This document shows, in pieces, positions 1-8,231 of a DNA stretch of 64,000 nt. Location of the stretch: assembly GCF_000418325.1 (NCBI RefSeq), contig NC_021658.1:5815501-5879500 (forward strand), read 5' to 3'. The stretch is from Sorangium cellulosum So0157-2. GTDB taxonomy: Bacteria > Myxococcota_A > Polyangia > Polyangiales > Polyangiaceae. Positions within the stretch are counted from its first letter, which is position 1, and the number at the start of each line of letters is the position of its first letter. The notes below the pieces were generated by a model that saw nothing but the letters and a program-made list of their open reading frames with translations, did not search any database and was not told the DNA's origin. The position numbers and the translations under genes were made by a program.

Positions 1-254
1 CGGCGCCGGGCGCGCACCCCGGAGCGAGCCACCACAGCGCGAGCCTCGTTCGCTTCGGGCTCGTGCCGTTCCTGAACGCGGCGGGCAAGGGCGACTTCAA
101 GCGCCCGCAGCTCCGCTTCATCTGGCTCATGACCCGGCGCGACGAGGGCGCGAAGGCCCTTTATCCGCAGGACGACGTGTTCAGCAAGCGCACGTGGGAG
201 CACTTCTTCGGCCTGAACGTCGAGTGGATCTTCAAGGCGAGCCCGGCGTTCTGA
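1..254 (+). CDS. C-terminal end of a LamB-like carbohydrate porin (partial)
   Basis: The reading frame is open from the left edge to a TGA at 252-254 and its start lies outside the window. The visible part has the character of outer-membrane beta strands: alternating hydrophobic residues, a strand with the motif RPQLRFIWLM, and a C-terminal phenylalanine that BAM-dependent barrels usually end with. The RPxLR pattern followed by a final strand resembles maltoporin/LamB family C-termini. It lies directly upstream of a sugar-acid transporter and catabolic genes, so uptake of oligogalacturonides across the outer membrane is a reasonable inference. The family assignment is moderate because most of the barrel is missing. 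Confidence 0.55.
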   Translation, partial: APGAHPGASHHSASLVRFGLVPFLNAAGKGDFKRPQLRFIWLMTRRDEGAKALYPQDDVFSKRTWEHFFGLNVEWIFKASPAF

Positions 255-341
255 CGCAGATCTTGCGTGCTCCACCCGCTCGCGCCGTGGGACCGAAGCC
301 GGCGTGATAGCTCTTAACAAACAAAGAGAGAGGAACTTCAA

Positions 342-383
342 ATGATGAGCTGCCGACCGCTCGCAAAGACGTGGGGGAGGTGA
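342..383 (+). CDS. Possible 13-residue leader peptide coupled to the transporter gene
   Basis: ATG at 342 follows a good ribosome-binding site (GAGAGGAA, about 7 nt upstream). The frame stops at TGA 381-383, two bases before the ATG of the transporter gene at 386. The transporter's own Shine-Dalgarno (GGGGGAGG, 373-380) lies inside the last codons of this frame. That layout suits translational coupling. The peptide (MMSCRPLAKTWGR) has no run of regulatory codons, so attenuation is not indicated. It could be chance. Confidence 0.3.
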   Translation: MMSCRPLAKTWGR

Positions 384-385
384 GC

Positions 386-1732
386 ATGGTCGTGAAACCT
401 GATGTCGCCGCGAGCGCTCCTCCGCTGCACGGGGGGGCCGAGCGGAGCTACGGCGACGACGCCGCGCCGACCGTCATCACCGGCGTCGGGCGCTACCGCT
501 GGGTGATCTGCGCCCTCCTGTTCACCGCCGCGACGATCAACTACGTCGATCGCCAGGTGCTGGGCGTCCTCAAGACGACGCTCCAGAGGGAGCTCGGCTA
601 CAACGATATCGATTACGGCAACATCGTCACGTCGTTCCAGGCCGCCTACGCCATCGGGATGCTGACGATGGGCCGCCTCATGGACCGCATCGGGACGCGG
701 CGCGGCTTCTCGTTCGCCGTCGGGTTCTGGAGCCTGGCGGCGGCGGCGCACGCGCTCGTCGGCAGCGCCGGCGGGCTCTCGGCGGCCCGGTTCGCCCTCG
801 GCATCGGCGAGGCCGGGATGTTCCCGGGCGCCCTCAAGACGATCGCCGAGTGGTTCCCGAAGAAGGAGCGCGCGCTCGCGACCGGGCTGTTCAACTCCGG
901 CACCAACATCGGCGCCATCGTGTGCCCCCTCGTCGTGCCGTGGATCGCGGTGACCTGGGGCTGGCGCGCCGCCTTCGCGCTGACCGGCGCGATCGGGGCG
1001 CTGTGGATCGTCGCCTGGCTGATCCTCTACACCCCCCTCGCGCAGAACCCGCGCGTCTCGCCGGCGGAGCGCGCGTACATCACGAGCGAGCCGTCGCCGG
1101 CGCCGGGCAAGATCGGCTGGCTCACCCTCGTCCCGCACCGCCAGACGTGGGCGTTCGCGATCGGCAAGTTCATGACCGATCCCTTCTGGTGGCTTTACCT
1201 GTTCTGGGTCCCCGACTTCCTCAACCGCAAGCACGGGTTGAACCTGCTCCAGATCGGGCCGCCGCTCGTCACGATCTACCTGCTCTCCGACGTGGGCAGC
1301 ATCGCCGGCGGCTGGTTCTCCTCGATGCTGATGCGCCGCGGCTGGACCGCGAACGCGGCGCGCAAGACCGCGATGCTCGTGTGCGCGCTCGGCGTCGCGC
1401 CCGTCTTCCTCGCGACGCGCACCGACTCGCTGTGGGTGGCCGTGCTCCTGCTCGGCCTCGCCACCGCCGCGCACCAGGGCTTCTCGGCGAACCTGTTCAC
1501 GCTCACCACCGACATGTTCCCGTCGCAGGCCGTCGGGTCGGCCGTCGGGCTCGGCGGCATGGCCGGGGCCATCGGCGGCATGCTCATCGCGCAGATCGCC
1601 GGCCGCGTCCTGCAGCTCACCGGGAGCTACTCGATCCTGTTCATCATGGCCGCGTCCGCGTACCTCCTCGCGCTCGCCATCATTCACGTGCTCGTGCCGC
1701 GGCTCGAGGCCGCGCGATTGAATCAAGGATAG
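386..1732 (+). CDS. MFS transporter, ExuT/hexuronate (anion:cation symporter) type
   Basis: This is a 448-residue inner-membrane transporter with about 12 hydrophobic segments. Residues 52-56 carry NYVDR, typical of the first helix in the hexuronate/glucarate (ACS) branch of MFS, followed by a loop with GRLMDRIGTRRG (the MFS loop 2-3 motif). The ACS family imports galacturonate, glucuronate or related acids by proton symport. I chose ATG 386 over GTG 371 because a strong Shine-Dalgarno (GGGGGAGG) sits just before it. The next gene, kduD, starts 5 nt after the stop, so the genes are likely co-transcribed. With the pectin genes downstream, the likely substrate is galacturonate, an unsaturated digalacturonide product or KDG; the exact substrate cannot be read from sequence. 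Confidence 0.85.
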   Translation: MVVKPDVAASAPPLHGGAERSYGDDAAPTVITGVGRYRWVICALLFTAATINYVDRQVLGVLKTTLQRELGYNDIDYGNIVTSFQAAYAIGMLTMGRLMDRIGTRRGFSFAVGFWSLAAAAHALVGSAGGLSAARFALGIGEAGMFPGALKTIAEWFPKKERALATGLFNSGTNIGAIVCPLVVPWIAVTWGWRAAFALTGAIGALWIVAWLILYTPLAQNPRVSPAERAYITSEPSPAPGKIGWLTLVPHRQTWAFAIGKFMTDPFWWLYLFWVPDFLNRKHGLNLLQIGPPLVTIYLLSDVGSIAGGWFSSMLMRRGWTANAARKTAMLVCALGVAPVFLATRTDSLWVAVLLLGLATAAHQGFSANLFTLTTDMFPSQAVGSAVGLGGMAGAIGGMLIAQIAGRVLQLTGSYSILFIMAASAYLLALAIIHVLVPRLEAARLNQG

Positions 1733-1737
1733 TCAGT

Positions 1738-2499
1738 ATGACGAACGATCCGTTTCGTTTGGACGGCAAGGTCGCGCTCGTGACGGGCTCGGCCACGGGG
1801 ATCGGCGCGGCCATCGCGACGGCGCTCGCGGCGGCGGGCGCGGACATCGCCTGTCACGGCAAGGACGAGCCGGGCGAGGCCACGATGGAGGCGGTGCGGC
1901 GGCTCGGGCGGCGGGCGATCGGGACGGCCGCGGACCTGGCCGATCGCGCGGCGCACGAGGAGCTCATCCGGACGACGCAGGCCGAGCTCGGGCGCCTCGA
2001 CATCCTGGTGAACAACGCGGGTCTCATCCGGAGATCGCCGGCGGTCGAGTACTCCGACGAGGACTGGGACCTGCTCATCGAGGTCAACCTGACGTCCGCG
2101 TTCCGGCTGTCGCGCATCGCCGGCAAGCACATGCTCGCGCAGGGGTCGGGCAAGATCGTCAACATCGCGTCGCTGCTCTCGTTCCAGGGCGGGATCCTGG
2201 TCCCCGCCTACGCGGCGTCCAAGGGCGGGATCGCGCAGCTGACCAAGGCGCTCGCGAACGAGTGGGCGGCGAAGGGCGTCAACGTGAACGCGATCGCGCC
2301 CGGCTACATCGCGACGGACAACACGGCCGCGCTCCGGGCCGACGAGGCGCGCAGCCGCCAGATCCTCGAGCGCATCCCCGCCGGCCGGTGGGGCGAGGCC
2401 AGCGACATCGCGGGGGCGGCGCGCTTCTTGTGCGCCGAGGCGAGCAAATACATCCACGGCCACGTGCTGGTCGTCGACGGCGGCTGGATGGGCCGTTGA
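1738..2499 (+). CDS. kduD: 2-dehydro-3-deoxy-D-gluconate 5-dehydrogenase (KduD-type SDR)
   Basis: This 253-residue classical short-chain dehydrogenase is the same length as Escherichia coli KduD. It has the cofactor motif TGSATGIG (residues 16-23), the NNAG motif, and the catalytic Tyr158-x3-Lys162 in YAASK. KduD reduces the diketone 2,5-diketo-3-deoxygluconate (DKII) to 2-keto-3-deoxygluconate with NAD(P)H in pectin breakdown. A Shine-Dalgarno AAGGA precedes ATG 1738 by about 9 nt. The neighbours (transporter, KDG kinase, KDPG aldolase, KdgF) make KduD much more likely than another SDR such as gluconate 5-dehydrogenase. A kduI isomerase gene, normally acting just before KduD, is not seen in this window. 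Confidence 0.88.
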   Translation: MTNDPFRLDGKVALVTGSATGIGAAIATALAAAGADIACHGKDEPGEATMEAVRRLGRRAIGTAADLADRAAHEELIRTTQAELGRLDILVNNAGLIRRSPAVEYSDEDWDLLIEVNLTSAFRLSRIAGKHMLAQGSGKIVNIASLLSFQGGILVPAYAASKGGIAQLTKALANEWAAKGVNVNAIAPGYIATDNTAALRADEARSRQILERIPAGRWGEASDIAGAARFLCAEASKYIHGHVLVVDGGWMGR

Positions 2500-2510
2500 G
2501 GAGCGGGAAG

Positions 2511-3599
2511 ATGCACATTCGTAGCGCAAAAGGATGTCAGTGGGATCAGGTGAGCCTCGGTGAGGTGATGCTGCGCCTCGACCCGGGCGAGCGCCGCGTC
2601 CACACGACGCGGACGTTCGACGTCGGGGAGGGCGGGGGAGAGTACAACGTGGCGCGCGGGCTCCGGCGCTGCTTCGGGCTCCGCACCGCCGTCGTCACGT
2701 CGCTCGCGGACAACGCGGTCGGCCGGCTCATCGAGGATCTGATGCTCCAGGGCGGGGTCGACACGTCGTTCCTGCGCTGGGTCGATTACGACGGCGTGGG
2801 CCGGGAGGTGCGCAACGGCCTCAATTTCACCGAGCGCGGCTTCGGGCCCCGGGCGGCCGCCGGGTGCTCGGACCGCGGCCACAGCGCCGCGTCCAAGCTG
2901 AAGCCGGGCGACCTCCCGTGGAAGACCATCTTCGGCGAGCGCGGCGCGCGCTGGTTCCACACGGGCGGCATCTTCTGCGCCCTGTCCGAGGCGGCCGGCG
3001 GCGTGGCGCGCGAGGCGATGGAGGTCGCGCGCGAGCACGACGTGCGGATCTCCTACGACCTCAACTACCGGCCCTCGCTGTGGAAGAACTTCGGCGGCCA
3101 GGCGAGGGCGCGCGAGGTCAACCGCGCGCTCATGCCGTACGTCGACTGCGTGTTCGGGAACGAGGAGGATTTCGTCGCCGGCCTAGGATTCGAGATCTCC
3201 GGCGTGGACACGAGCTACAGCCAGCTCGACACGAACGGGTTCCGCCGGATGATCTCCGAGGTCGTCGCGGCGTACCCCAACATCTCGGTCGTCGCCACGA
3301 GCCTCCGGACGGCCAAGACCGCGAGCGTGAACGGGTGGGGCGGCATCCTGTACTACAAGGGCGAGTTCTACGAGGTCCCCCAGCGAGACGTCGAGATCCT
3401 GGACCGCGTGGGCGGCGGCGACTCGTTCGCCTCGGGGATCATCTACGGCCTGTTGGCCGATCAGGGCCCGCAGTGGGCGCTCGAGTGCGGCGTGGCGCAC
3501 GGGGCGCTGGCGATGTCGACCCCGGGGGACACCTCGATGGCGTCGCTCGCCGAGGTGCGGCGGGCCATGGGCGGCGGCGGCGCGAGGATCGAGCGGTGA
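2511..3599 (+). CDS. kdgK: PfkB-family 2-keto-3-deoxygluconate kinase
   Basis: This 362-residue ribokinase/PfkB-family sugar kinase would phosphorylate KDG to KDPG with ATP. It shows an N-terminal substrate-binding segment with a GEGGGEYNVARGL motif (the PfkB GGxxxN region). Near the C-terminus DRVGGGDSFASG is the ATP/anion-hole signature with the catalytic Asp; the usual GAGD reads GGGD here, as in many KDG kinases. At 362 residues it is longer than E. coli KdgK (309). ATG 2511 has GGAGCGGGAAG upstream, and the gene starts 11 nt after kduD. The role is assigned from family plus operon context. Confidence 0.82.
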   Translation: MHIRSAKGCQWDQVSLGEVMLRLDPGERRVHTTRTFDVGEGGGEYNVARGLRRCFGLRTAVVTSLADNAVGRLIEDLMLQGGVDTSFLRWVDYDGVGREVRNGLNFTERGFGPRAAAGCSDRGHSAASKLKPGDLPWKTIFGERGARWFHTGGIFCALSEAAGGVAREAMEVAREHDVRISYDLNYRPSLWKNFGGQARAREVNRALMPYVDCVFGNEEDFVAGLGFEISGVDTSYSQLDTNGFRRMISEVVAAYPNISVVATSLRTAKTASVNGWGGILYYKGEFYEVPQRDVEILDRVGGGDSFASGIIYGLLADQGPQWALECGVAHGALAMSTPGDTSMASLAEVRRAMGGGGARIER

Positions 3600-3612
3600 C
3601 GAGGGCCAAACC

Positions 3613-4284
3613 ATGAACAGAGAGCAAGTCGTCCGCCGCATCGAGGAGATCGGCATCGTCCCCGTCGTGCGCGCGCCGAGCGGAGAGCTCGCCGTGCGGG
3701 CCGCTCGCGCGCTCCGCGCGGGCGGCATCGAGGTCATCGAGATCACGATGACGGTCCCCGACGCGCTGTCGGTCATGCACGAGATCGCCTCCCGCATGGG
3801 GCGCCACGTCCTCGTCGGCGCGGGCACCGTGCTCACCGCGGACGCCGCCCGCGGGTGCATCGAGGCCGGCGCCGAGTTCATCGTGAGCCCGGGGCTCAAC
3901 CTGGAGGTCATCCGCGCGGCGCACGACCTCGGCAAGGCGGTCTTCCCCGGGGGCCTCACGCCGACCGAGGTGATCACCGCGTGGAGCGCCGGCGCCGACG
4001 CGGTGAAGGTGTTCCCGTGCTCGGCGATGGGCGGCGCGAAGTACCTGCGCGCCCTGCGCGCGCCGCTGCCGGACGTGAAGATGTTGCCGACCGGCGGGGT
4101 CAACCTGACGACCGCCAGGGACTTCATCGAGGCCGGCGCCGTGGCGCTCGGGGTCGGCGGCGAGCTCGTCGACGCCGCGGCGCTCGCCGCGGGCAAGGAC
4201 GAGGTCCTCACCGAGCGCGCGCGCGAGTTCATGTCGGTGGTGAGCGCCGCGCGGGCCGATCTCAAGGGCGGCGCGCGGGCCTAG
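3613..4284 (+). CDS. kdgA: 2-dehydro-3-deoxy-6-phosphogluconate (KDPG) aldolase
   Basis: This 223-residue class I aldolase of the KDPG/KHG family (Eda) would split KDPG into pyruvate and glyceraldehyde-3-phosphate. Glu43 in VIEITMT and the Schiff-base Lys132 in the motif VKVFP are both present, and the phosphate-binding TGGV (residues 157-160) follows. The length fits the family. It starts 13 nt after the KDG kinase stop, completing the lower pectin pathway, so the two steps KDG to KDPG to triose are encoded side by side. The Shine-Dalgarno (GAGGG) is modest. Confidence 0.92.
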   Translation: MNREQVVRRIEEIGIVPVVRAPSGELAVRAARALRAGGIEVIEITMTVPDALSVMHEIASRMGRHVLVGAGTVLTADAARGCIEAGAEFIVSPGLNLEVIRAAHDLGKAVFPGGLTPTEVITAWSAGADAVKVFPCSAMGGAKYLRALRAPLPDVKMLPTGGVNLTTARDFIEAGAVALGVGGELVDAAALAAGKDEVLTERAREFMSVVSAARADLKGGARA

Positions 4285-4308
4285 TCGTATCGAGGAAGAA
4301 GAAGAACC

Positions 4309-4668
4309 ATGAGCAGCCTTCAAAAGAGAGATGTCCCGAGCCTCATGCGCGTGCGCAGCCGCGAGGTCGTGTTCTTCACGCCCGAGCCGGGGCTCAAGCG
4401 CCGCATCCTGGCCCACAACGCGAACATGATGCTCGTCGAGCACCACATGGAGATCGGCTGGGCCGGCGCGCGCCACAGCCACCCGCACGATCAGCTGGTC
4501 TACGTCATCTCCGGACACCTCAAGTTCTCGTGCGCGGACGAGGAGTTCGAGGTGCGCGCCGGGGACAGCTTCGTGGTCCGCGGTGGCGTCGAGCACCAGG
4601 CCTGGGCGTTCGAGCCGAGCGTCGTGCTCGACGTGTTCACGCCGGCGCGCGAGGACTACATGCCCTGA
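4309..4668 (+). CDS. kdgF: KdgF-like cupin (unsaturated uronate linearisation)
   Basis: This 119-residue single-domain cupin has metal-ligand motifs HSHPHDQLVYVISG (residues 56-69) and a second His in GGVEHQ (His96). KdgF proteins turn 4,5-unsaturated galacturonate monomers, made by pectate and oligogalacturonide lyases, into the open-chain ketone 5-keto-4-deoxyuronate. The size, motif spacing and position after KDPG aldolase in a pectin operon all fit. GAGGAAG precedes the ATG. No signal peptide is visible, so it should act in the cytoplasm. Confidence 0.85.
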   Translation: MSSLQKRDVPSLMRVRSREVVFFTPEPGLKRRILAHNANMMLVEHHMEIGWAGARHSHPHDQLVYVISGHLKFSCADEEFEVRAGDSFVVRGGVEHQAWAFEPSVVLDVFTPAREDYMP

Positions 4669-4722
4669 GCGCAGGGGCCGGCCAGCGTCTCGAGTTCACC
4701 ATCCACAATGAATGTCTTATCG

Positions 4723-4753
4723 ACGGGCCCTGCGACCGACGAAGCGGGCCCGT
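4723..4753. terminator. GC-rich hairpin between kdgF and the PL10-like gene
   Basis: ACGGGCCC (4723-4730) and GGGCCCGT (4746-4753) form a perfect 8-bp stem with a 15-nt loop, just before the Shine-Dalgarno of the next gene. There is no T-run, so it is a weak or processing-type terminator candidate. It might uncouple the sugar-acid genes from the secreted lyase genes. Confidence 0.35.
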
Positions 4754-4768
4754 GCGACCGAGGAGCCT

Positions 4769-6454
4769 ATGAAACGTAGAACGTTCGCGATGTCGATGCT
4801 ATTGCCCGTCGTGCTGGCCGCCTGCGGCGAGGACAGCGACCCGGAGCCCGGTCCCGGTCCCGGCCCGGGCCCCGGTCCGGAGGTGCCGCCCGAGATGGTG
4901 CCGTACTACGAGGCGATGAAGCGCGCGGCCACCTTCATGAGCGAGAAGGTCGCGTACAAGGGCGGTTACGTGTGGAGCTACCTGCCCGATCTCTCCCAGA
5001 GCTGGGGCGAGATGGAGGCGTTTCGCACCATGCTGTGGGTGCAGCCGCCCGGCACGCCGTCGATGGGTCACGCCTACCTGGACGCCTACCACGCGACCGG
5101 CGACGAGCTCTTCTACAAGGCCGCCGAGCAGGTGGCCCTGGCCCTTGTCGAGGCCCAGCACGAGGCCGGCGGCTGGAACTACATCTACGACTTCGCGGGC
5201 GAGGAGTCGCTCAAGGAGTGGTACGACACCATCGGCCAGAACGGATGGCGGCTCGAGGAGTTCCACCACTACTACGGCAACGCGACGTTCGACGACGCCG
5301 GCACCGCCGTGGCGTCGCAGCTCCTCCTGCGCATGTACCTCGAGAAGAAGGACGAGCGGTTCCGCGGGCCGCTCGAGAAGGCGATCGGCTTCGTCACCAC
5401 GGCCCAGTACCCGGGGGGCGGCTGGCCGCAGCGCTTCCCGCTGATGAGCAAGGAGGAGGGCGTGCCCGACTACACGAGCCTCGTCACCTTCAACGACGAC
5501 GTGGCCGGGGAGAACATCAAGTTCCTGATCATGTGCCGCATGGCGCTCGGCCAGCCTGAGCTGCTGGATAACATCGAGCGCGCCATGGACAACTTCGTGG
5601 CCATGCAGCAGCCCGCGCCGCAGCCCGCGTGGGGTCTGCAGTTCACGCTCGAGGGCGAGCCGGTGGGCGCGCGCACGTACGAGCCCACGGCGCTGACCAC
5701 GCACACGACGGCCAACAACATCCAGCAGCTCCTCAATTTCTACGAGCTGACCGGGGACGAGAGATACATCGCCCGCGTGCCCGAGGCGCTGGACTGGCTG
5801 GACAAGGTCAAGCTCACGCCGGAGCTCATCGAGCTCTTCCCCGATCGCACGCACCCCACGTACATCGAGATCGGGACCGATGTTCCGCTCTACGTCCACC
5901 GGCGAGGCTCGAACGTCGTCAACGGCGAGTACTACTTCGACAAGGACCCCGAGAAGCCGATTGGCCACTACGGGCAGGCGCGCAAGCTCGACGTCGCCGC
6001 CATGCGCGAGCGCTACGACGCGCTGAAGGCCAAATCGCCCGAGGAGCTGACGGCGGGCTCGCCCCTGAAGACCGACGAGCCGGCGGAGCTGCCGAAGTAC
6101 TTCTCGCTGCGCGAGGTGTCGCTCAGCGATCTCTACGTCGGCCGCACGATGGCGACCACGCCGGTGACCGAGGCGGATGCGCAGAAGGTCGTCAGCGAGC
6201 TCAACGAAGAGGGCTACTGGCCGGTCAAGCTCACGTACATCACCAACCCCCCCATCGGCCCGGGCACCGCGGAGCCTTATCTCGAAGACACCTACGCCAC
6301 GACGCACGTCGGCGACCTGAACGACACCTCGCCCTACGAGCCGAGCAAGGCGCCGGCGGGGTACCCGCCCAAGGAGGCGCCGACGGGCATCACCGTGGAG
6401 AGCTTCATCAAGAACATGGGCACCCTGATCGCCTACGTCGCGCCCGTGCAGTGA
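4769..6454 (+). CDS. Lipoprotein related to PL10 pectate lyases
   Basis: The 561-residue precursor has a lipoprotein signal (lipobox VLAAC, Cys19) and a short Pro-Gly repeat linker, then an alpha/alpha-toroid-like domain. GGGWPQRFP followed about 25 residues later by VTFNDDVAGENI matches the GGWPQ...TFNDDA pattern of polysaccharide lyase family 10 (Pec_lyase). PL10 enzymes cleave polygalacturonate by beta-elimination in a calcium-dependent way. I could not confirm the catalytic Arg by eye, and the protein is longer than most PL10 domains, so a non-catalytic or different glycan specificity is possible. GAGGAG sits 5-6 nt before ATG 4769. Its lipid anchor suggests cell-surface or periplasmic action. 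Confidence 0.7.
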   Translation: MKRRTFAMSMLLPVVLAACGEDSDPEPGPGPGPGPGPEVPPEMVPYYEAMKRAATFMSEKVAYKGGYVWSYLPDLSQSWGEMEAFRTMLWVQPPGTPSMGHAYLDAYHATGDELFYKAAEQVALALVEAQHEAGGWNYIYDFAGEESLKEWYDTIGQNGWRLEEFHHYYGNATFDDAGTAVASQLLLRMYLEKKDERFRGPLEKAIGFVTTAQYPGGGWPQRFPLMSKEEGVPDYTSLVTFNDDVAGENIKFLIMCRMALGQPELLDNIERAMDNFVAMQQPAPQPAWGLQFTLEGEPVGARTYEPTALTTHTTANNIQQLLNFYELTGDERYIARVPEALDWLDKVKLTPELIELFPDRTHPTYIEIGTDVPLYVHRRGSNVVNGEYYFDKDPEKPIGHYGQARKLDVAAMRERYDALKAKSPEELTAGSPLKTDEPAELPKYFSLREVSLSDLYVGRTMATTPVTEADAQKVVSELNEEGYWPVKLTYITNPPIGPGTAEPYLEDTYATTHVGDLNDTSPYEPSKAPAGYPPKEAPTGITVESFIKNMGTLIAYVAPVQ

Positions 6455-6530
6455 GCGCCCGAGGGCGCCCGCCCTCGCCCCGTACCCGCTGGCGCCGCGT
6501 CGTCCAGGTCCGTTCCTGATGGGATGAGAA

Positions 6531-6646
6531 GGAACCACAGAGGCACAGAGGACACAGAGGGAAGAGAAGAGAGCTGAAAGTTCTCTCTCCTTCTTTCTCT
6601 CTCTCTGTCTCTCTCTCCTCTGTGCCCTCTGCGCCTCTGTGGTTCC
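6531..6646. repeat. Large imperfect inverted repeat (CACAGAGG-type hairpin)
   Basis: The left arm (6531-6560) and right arm (6617-6646) are reverse complements at 28 of 30 positions. Each arm is built of tandem 8-9-nt units such as CACAGAGG. The loop is purine-rich on one side and CT-rich on the other. No open frame of quality runs through it. Two more hairpins of the same style occur at 13330-13414 and 48268-48337. It separates the PL10-like gene from the PL1 gene. Confidence 0.8.
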
Positions 6647-6716
6647 ATTTCTTATCATTAGGGGCCAGGAAAGGGCTTGGCGAAGCGGCATTCGCCCTAG
6701 CCTTGGAGACATCGGA

Positions 6717-6851
6717 ATGCGTTCTTTCATCTTCGCCGCGCTCGGCGCCGGTTTCCTGCTCGCATCGACAGCCTCTTGCGGCGACGCCCGAGCCGGGGCG
6801 GCCGCGCAACGGTCTTTCTTCACGTTTTCAGGAGGCAATCATGCGGCATGA
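6717..6851 (+). CDS. Short secreted peptide or gene remnant (44 residues)
   Basis: ATG 6717 has GGAG 8 nt upstream. The product begins with a convincing signal-peptide-like hydrophobic stretch ending TASCGDA. The mature part is only about 20 residues, and the frame stops 11 nt inside the PL1 lyase gene, so the two could be translationally coupled. It may be a genuine small lipoprotein, or the 5' end left from a larger extracellular protein whose body has been lost. I do not recognise a family. Confidence 0.35.
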   Translation: MRSFIFAALGAGFLLASTASCGDARAGAAAQRSFFTFSGGNHAA

Positions 6852-8079
6852 GAGATCGAATCGTTTCACCCCCTTCGCGGCGGCCCTCGTCGCGCTCTCT
6901 GGCGCGGGAGGCTGCGCGGCGTCGGGGGACGACGGCGACGCAACCGGCGCGGGCGGTGCGACGTCGTCCGCGGCCGGGACCAGCGGGCCGACGTCGACGG
7001 CGAGCGGCGGCACCGCGAGCAGCGGCGGGACCACGGGCAGCGGGGGAGGCGCGACCAGCGGCGCGGGCGGCGAGGGTGCGGGCGGGGGCGGCGGCCAGGG
7101 CGCGGGCGGCTCGGGCTCCGGCGCGGGCTCCGGCGGCGGCGCGGTCGACGGCTGTCCGGCCAGCGCGCCGATCGGGTGGGCGGGCGTGAGCGGCCACGGC
7201 GTTGCCACCACGACGGGCGGCCTCGGCGGGATGACCGTCACGGCGACCACGACCGAGCAGCTCGTCGAGTACGCCGAGAGCCCCGAGCCGCTGATCATCC
7301 AGATCTCCGGCGACATCGACATCAGCGGCGTGGACATCGACGTGGCGTCGAACAAGACGCTGATCGGCACGGGCCCCGACGCGACCCTCCGGGGCCGGCT
7401 CCAGATCCGGGGGAAGTCGCTCGACGCGCCGATCCAGAACGTCGTCGTCCAGAACCTCAAGATCGACGCCAGCTCGACCGCCGACGACGGGATCCAGATC
7501 CACTTCGCCCACCACGTCTGGGTGGATCACGTGGAGATCTGGGACGCGCTGGACGGCAACCTCGACGTCGTCCACGGCTCGGATCTCGTGACCGTCTCGT
7601 GGTGCAAGTTCCACTACACGAGCAACGCGCCGGATCCCGCGCACCGCTTCTCGAACCTGGTCGGCCACAGCGACAACAACAGCGACGAGGACACCGGGAG
7701 GCTCCGCGTCACGTTCCACCACAACTGGTGGGCCGACGGCGTGATCGAGCGCATGCCGCGCGTCCGCTTCGGCGAGGTCCACGTCTTCAACAACTACTAC
7801 TCGGCGGCCGGCAACAACTACGCCGTCGGGGGCGGCCTCGAGGCCAGGCTCCGGATCGAGAACAACACCTTCGACGGGGTGAAGGATCCGCACATCTTCT
7901 ACGACGGCGAGCCGACCGCGCAGATCGTGGCGAGCGGGAATGCCTATCTCGGCATGTCGGACACCACCCGGAAGGACGTGGGGCAGGGGAGCGCGTTCGC
8001 CCCGCCTTATACCATCGCGCTGGACCCGGCCGGCGCCTCGCTCAAGGATGTCGTGACACGGTGCGCAGGTCCGAGATAG
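6841..8079 (+). CDS. PL1 pectate lyase, secreted or lipid-anchored
   Basis: The 412-residue precursor has an N-terminal hydrophobic signal with a possible lipobox (GAGGC, Cys25), about 100 residues of Gly/Ser/Thr linker, and a parallel beta-helix domain. Diagnostic PL1 motifs are VWVDHVEIWDALDGNLDV (calcium-binding Asp side chains) and RMPRVRFG (residues 304-311), which carries the catalytic Arg region, followed by VHVFNNYY. PL1 enzymes cut polygalacturonate by calcium-assisted beta-elimination. AGGAGG sits 4 nt before ATG 6841. It lies in the pectin cluster and is followed by a vWA lipoprotein. A fragment of a second such gene survives at 24908. Confidence 0.9.
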   Translation: MRHERSNRFTPFAAALVALSGAGGCAASGDDGDATGAGGATSSAAGTSGPTSTASGGTASSGGTTGSGGGATSGAGGEGAGGGGGQGAGGSGSGAGSGGGAVDGCPASAPIGWAGVSGHGVATTTGGLGGMTVTATTTEQLVEYAESPEPLIIQISGDIDISGVDIDVASNKTLIGTGPDATLRGRLQIRGKSLDAPIQNVVVQNLKIDASSTADDGIQIHFAHHVWVDHVEIWDALDGNLDVVHGSDLVTVSWCKFHYTSNAPDPAHRFSNLVGHSDNNSDEDTGRLRVTFHHNWWADGVIERMPRVRFGEVHVFNNYYSAAGNNYAVGGGLEARLRIENNTFDGVKDPHIFYDGEPTAQIVASGNAYLGMSDTTRKDVGQGSAFAPPYTIALDPAGASLKDVVTRCAGPR

Positions 8080-8231
8080 CGACGTTTCTGCACAGCGCAC
8101 CTCATCGACTGCACAGACTCCCGCGCGCTGGCACCCGGCGTGCTTCGCAGTCCCGGGACCACGCGCCATCCCGGCGACTCGATGCCTGCGGCGCGAGGGC
8201 GGGACGCGGTGGTGCAAGGAGCCGACGACGT

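Noticed and set aside
338..1726. Long open frame antisense to the transporter gene
   Set aside because: The product is Arg/Glu/Gly/Ala-rich without fold or motif; typical mirror frame of high-GC coding DNA.
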